From the NCBI GenBank assembly GCA_002501285.1, contig DLSG01000067.1, positions 206 through 7,560 of the forward strand: a stretch of 7,355 nt of DNA. The letters run 5' to 3'. A program made the translations under genes and the position numbers. Positions 5,191 to 7,355 of this stretch are shown in pieces. The notes beneath the pieces were generated by a model that was not told the DNA's origin, ran no database searches, and was given only the letters and a program-made list of their open reading frames with translations. The stretch is from Christensenella sp. UBA7868. Its GTDB lineage: Bacteria > Bacillota > Clostridia > Christensenellales > UBA1242. The first letter of the stretch is position 1. Every line of letters begins with the position of its first letter.

Positions 5191-6102
5191 ATGAGTAAAG
5201 TAGTTTTAATCGGTTGTGGAAATGTTGGAATGAGTTATGCATACAGCCTAGTTAATCAAAAAAGCAGAGTAAGTGAACTTGTTCTAGTTGACCTAAATTT
5301 TTCAAAGTGTGAAGGTGAAGCCCTAGATTTAATGCACGCTGTAAGTTTTTCACCCAACAAAATGAAAATTTATGCTGGAAGTTATAAAGATTGTGAAAAC
5401 GCCGATATTGTTTGTATTTGTGCAGGAAGAAATCAAAACGAAGGCGAAACAAGACTTGATTTAATTAAAAAAAATTATGATGTTTTTAAAAGCATAATTA
5501 CGGAAATTAACAAAACAAATTTTAATGGTATTTATTTAATTGCTACTAATCCACTTGATGTTATGACCTTAATAACTCAAAAGTTAAGTGGCTTTGACAA
5601 ACATAAAGTTATTGGAAGTGGAACAATTTTAGACACTGCTAGACTTCGATTTTTAATAAGTGAAAAACTTCAAATAAGCCCAAAAAGCATTCATGGATTT
5701 GTTATAGGCGAACATGGTGACAGTGAATTTATTCCTTGGGACAACACCCAAATTGGTCTTGATAAGGCTAGCAAATTTTTAAGCAAAAACGATATGAGCA
5801 AAATAACTTATGATGTAAGAAATTCTGCATACGACATTATAAATAAAAAAGGCAACACAAGTTATGGTATTGGAATTTGTCTTGCAAAAATTACTAACGC
5901 AATATTAGAAGATAGCCATAAAATTTTTACAGTTTCTTCTTATTGCGAAGAATTTGATTTATATATAGGTATGCCATCTGTTTTAGGAAAAAATGGTATT
6001 GAAAAAGTTTTAGATTTAAATTTAAATTCTCGTGACCGAATTAAGTTTGAAGAAAGTGTTAGCGCTATACAAAATTGTTTAAATAAAATAAATTTAAACT
6101 AA
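5191..6102 (+). CDS. ldh: L-lactate dehydrogenase (NAD-dependent)
   Basis: Cytoplasmic fermentation enzyme reducing pyruvate to L-lactate with NADH and so regenerating NAD+. The Rossmann fold begins with IGCGNVG (7-13), and D34 ends strand two (NAD preference). The substrate loop AGRNQNEGETR (78-88) has Gln82 at the position that separates lactate (Gln) from malate (Arg) dehydrogenases, and R88 as the loop arginine. N120, D148, R151 and H175 (GEHGD) complete the catalytic set. R153 and H168 match the arginine and histidine that bind fructose-1,6-bisphosphate in Bacillus-type enzymes, so allosteric activation is plausible. At 303 aa it is slightly shorter than the usual 310-320. The loop has NE in place of the usual KP before GETR. 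AGGAG (5181-5185) supports the start. It is convergent with GAPDH, the enzyme that makes the NADH it uses. Confidence 0.95.
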   Translation: MSKVVLIGCGNVGMSYAYSLVNQKSRVSELVLVDLNFSKCEGEALDLMHAVSFSPNKMKIYAGSYKDCENADIVCICAGRNQNEGETRLDLIKKNYDVFKSIITEINKTNFNGIYLIATNPLDVMTLITQKLSGFDKHKVIGSGTILDTARLRFLISEKLQISPKSIHGFVIGEHGDSEFIPWDNTQIGLDKASKFLSKNDMSKITYDVRNSAYDIINKKGNTSYGIGICLAKITNAILEDSHKIFTVSSYCEEFDLYIGMPSVLGKNGIEKVLDLNLNSRDRIKFEESVSAIQNCLNKINLN

Positions 6103-6136
6103 TTTAATTAAATATTTTATTTAATTTTAAACTAAT
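6093..6136 (+). repeat. Short direct repeat flanking an A/T-only inverted repeat at the ldh stop
   Basis: TTTAAACTAAT occurs at 6093-6103, spanning the lactate dehydrogenase stop codon, and again at 6126-6136, 33 bases later. Between them AATTAAATA and TATTTAATT (6106-6114, 6118-6126) form a perfect 9-bp inverted repeat with a three-base loop. With no G or C in the stem it would be a weak hairpin. It may be a remnant of a small local duplication, or chance in A/T-only DNA. Confidence 0.4.
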
Positions 6137-6189
6137 ATTTTTGTGCAATAAAATGTTTATATAAATTCAAAAATATGCAAACGTTTGTT

Positions 6190-6237
6190 AAAAACAATAA
6201 AAAAATATGCAAAAAGCATATTTTTTATTGTTTTTTT
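6190..6237. terminator. Bidirectional terminator between ldh and gap
   Basis: The left arm (6190-6210: A5-CAAT-A7-TATGC) and right arm (6216-6235: GCATA-T6-ATTG-T5) pair along about 20 bases with a single bulged A, around a five-A loop. The ends provide T-runs in both directions. It lies about 87 bases after the lactate dehydrogenase stop and about 115 bases after the GAPDH stop, the expected place for one shared terminator of two convergent genes. Confidence 0.85.
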
Positions 6238-6351
6238 ATGGTTTTTATACAAATTTTAAAAATTAATATTAGTTTTTATTGTAAAAAGTTCAAATTTAAA
6301 AATCCACAAAATATTGTTTTTTTTCTTAATTTAAAATAGTTTTCACAAATT

Positions 6352-7355
6352 TTATTTCCCAATATATTCAATCAAATCTAATGTTTTGTTTGAATAACCC
6401 CACTCATTATCATACCAAGCAACAAGTTTTACAAAACCAGAATTTAACATTATACCAGCCTTACTATCAAAAATTGAAGTGCGTTTATCGTGAATAAAAT
6501 CAGATGAAACAACTGGCTCGTCAGTATAGCCTAATATACCTTTCATTTCATTTTCAGACGCTCTTTTAACTTCATTACAAATATCTTCATAAGTGGCAGG
6601 TTTTTCAAGTCTTACAGTTAAATCTACAACAGAAACATCAATAGTTGGAACACGGAAACTCATTCCTGTAAGTTTTCCGTCCATTTCAGGAATAACTTGA
6701 CCAACGGCTTTTGCTGCACCAGTTGACGATGGAATAATATTATAACTTGCCGCTCTTCCGCCACGCCAATCTTTTTTTGACGAACCATCAACAGTAAGTT
6801 GAGTTGCTGTAACAGAGTGAACTGTACTCATTAAACCTTCAATAATTCCAAATTTATTGTTTATCACTTTTACAAGTGGCGCTAAACAGTTTGTTGTGCA
6901 ACTAGCGTTTGAAATAACTTCTTCGCCAGCATATTTTTCTTCATTAACGCCCATAACAAACATTTTTACACCTTTTTTGCCAGGTGCAGTTATTACAACT
7001 TTTTTTGCCCCGCCTGTAATATGTTTTTTAGCATCTTCTAATGCAGTAAACTTACCTGTTGCTTCCGCAATTATTTCAGCGCCATATTTATTCCAGCCAA
7101 TATTTTCAGGATTAAGTTCACTTACAAACGAAATTTCGTGACCACCTACATGAATTTTCCCGTCTTTAACAAAGGCAGTGTCTTTACTTTTTCCATGAAT
7201 TGTATCAAAATTGTAAAGATAACAAGCATATTCAATATCAAGAAAAGGGTCGTTTATCGCAACCACATCAATATTTTCATGCTCTTGTTCTTCTAAAGTT
7301 GCTCGAAGCATCAATCTCCCAATTCTTCCAAAGCCATTAATTCCAACTTTAACTT
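6352..7355 (-). CDS. gap: Glyceraldehyde-3-phosphate dehydrogenase, start cut by the window edge
   Basis: Central glycolytic enzyme oxidising glyceraldehyde-3-phosphate to 1,3-bisphosphoglycerate with NAD+ and phosphate, in the cytoplasm. The frame is open to the right edge: codons up to 7353 give VKVGINGFGRIGRLM, the standard N-terminal NAD-binding motif, so only about two to four residues are missing. The TTG at 7312-7314 is an internal leucine, not a start. Numbering visible residues from that valine, N34 and D35 in AINDPF favour NAD over NADP. The catalytic cysteine is C152 in SNASCTTNCLAP, with H179 in STVHSVTATQ. The C-terminal WYDNEWGYSNK is also standard. About 333 residues are visible, matching the family length. 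The NDPF opening, HSVTATQ, the KDWRGGRAA segment and KGILGYT resemble GAPDH of eukaryotes and E. coli rather than the HAYT..Q/DLRRARAA form common in Bacillota. The reverse biosynthetic (NADP) form is unlikely. Confidence 0.97.
   Translation of the reverse strand, partial: VKVGINGFGRIGRLMLRATLEEQEHENIDVVAINDPFLDIEYACYLYNFDTIHGKSKDTAFVKDGKIHVGGHEISFVSELNPENIGWNKYGAEIIAEATGKFTALEDAKKHITGGAKKVVITAPGKKGVKMFVMGVNEEKYAGEEVISNASCTTNCLAPLVKVINNKFGIIEGLMSTVHSVTATQLTVDGSSKKDWRGGRAASYNIIPSSTGAAKAVGQVIPEMDGKLTGMSFRVPTIDVSVVDLTVRLEKPATYEDICNEVKRASENEMKGILGYTDEPVVSSDFIHDKRTSIFDSKAGIMLNSGFVKLVAWYDNEWGYSNKTLDLIEYIGK

Noticed and set aside
6178..6187. CAAACGTTTG palindrome as a repressor operator
   Set aside because: It is a perfect 10-base palindrome but lies downstream of both convergent genes, away from any promoter, and fits no operator I know.
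7312..7314. TTG as the start of GAPDH
   Set aside because: The frame continues upstream through VKVGINGFGRIGR, the required NAD-binding motif, to the window edge, so the TTG codes for an internal leucine.
1..7355. Alternative genetic code with TGA as tryptophan
   Set aside because: No gene seen here ends in TGA, but none contains an in-frame TGA either, and all tryptophans checked are TGG, so the standard bacterial code explains everything.
1..7355. CRISPR array, insertion sequence, tRNA/rRNA genes, phage or defence genes
   Set aside because: I looked for regularly spaced repeats, terminal inverted repeats with a transposase, tRNA-like blocks and phage or defence proteins and found none.

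Overview
The window is a strongly AT-rich stretch of bacterial chromosome carrying housekeeping genes. The Shine-Dalgarno sequences are strong (AGGAG-type), the promoters are close to the sigma-A consensus, and the intergenic gaps are short. Tryptophan is always TGG and every stop that can be seen is TAA or TAG. Together with a YkpA-type ABC-F protein, a short PMPIR-motif protein and a TM2 protein, this suggests a low-GC member of the Bacillota, perhaps an uncultured host-associated Clostridia or Bacilli lineage. The lineage is inferred from gene content and style, not from any marker-gene placement.

Layout. Positions 1-542 hold no convincing gene. A near-perfect leftward promoter (47-75) fires out of the window. 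A hairpin with T-runs (405-450) lies downstream of a leftward DEAD-box RNA helicase gene (543-1994). A 67-aa protein gene (2051-2254, +) diverges from the helicase gene and overlaps, tail to tail, a leftward two-gene operon. That operon comprises an ABC-F ATPase (2851-4419) followed by a metallo-beta-lactamase-fold hydrolase (2240-2842), driven by a good promoter at 4438-4467. Next is a leftward single gene for a TM2 membrane protein (4652-4993) with its own promoter (5015-5043) and terminator (4588-4625). Divergent from it is L-lactate dehydrogenase (5191-6102, +) with a candidate promoter at 5097-5125. The convergent glyceraldehyde-3-phosphate dehydrogenase (6352 to the right edge, -) lacks only its first few codons. 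A large inverted repeat (6190-6237) between these two probably terminates transcription from both sides.

How the genes fit together. The helicase (RNA remodelling) and the ABC-F protein (ribosome-associated translation factor) belong to RNA and translation upkeep. GAPDH makes NADH and lactate dehydrogenase reoxidises it, so the right end carries the redox-balancing pair of a lactate-producing fermentation. The hydrolase resembles the glyoxalase II group, which could serve methylglyoxal or thioester detoxification, but its substrate cannot be read from sequence.

No mobile element, CRISPR array, RNA gene of a known class or defence system is visible. The most notable points are an ABC-F protein whose second ATP site looks dismantled while the first is intact, a helicase with an altered motif VI, a GAPDH of the eukaryote/proteobacteria-like type, and a possible small RNA or leader in the otherwise empty left end.
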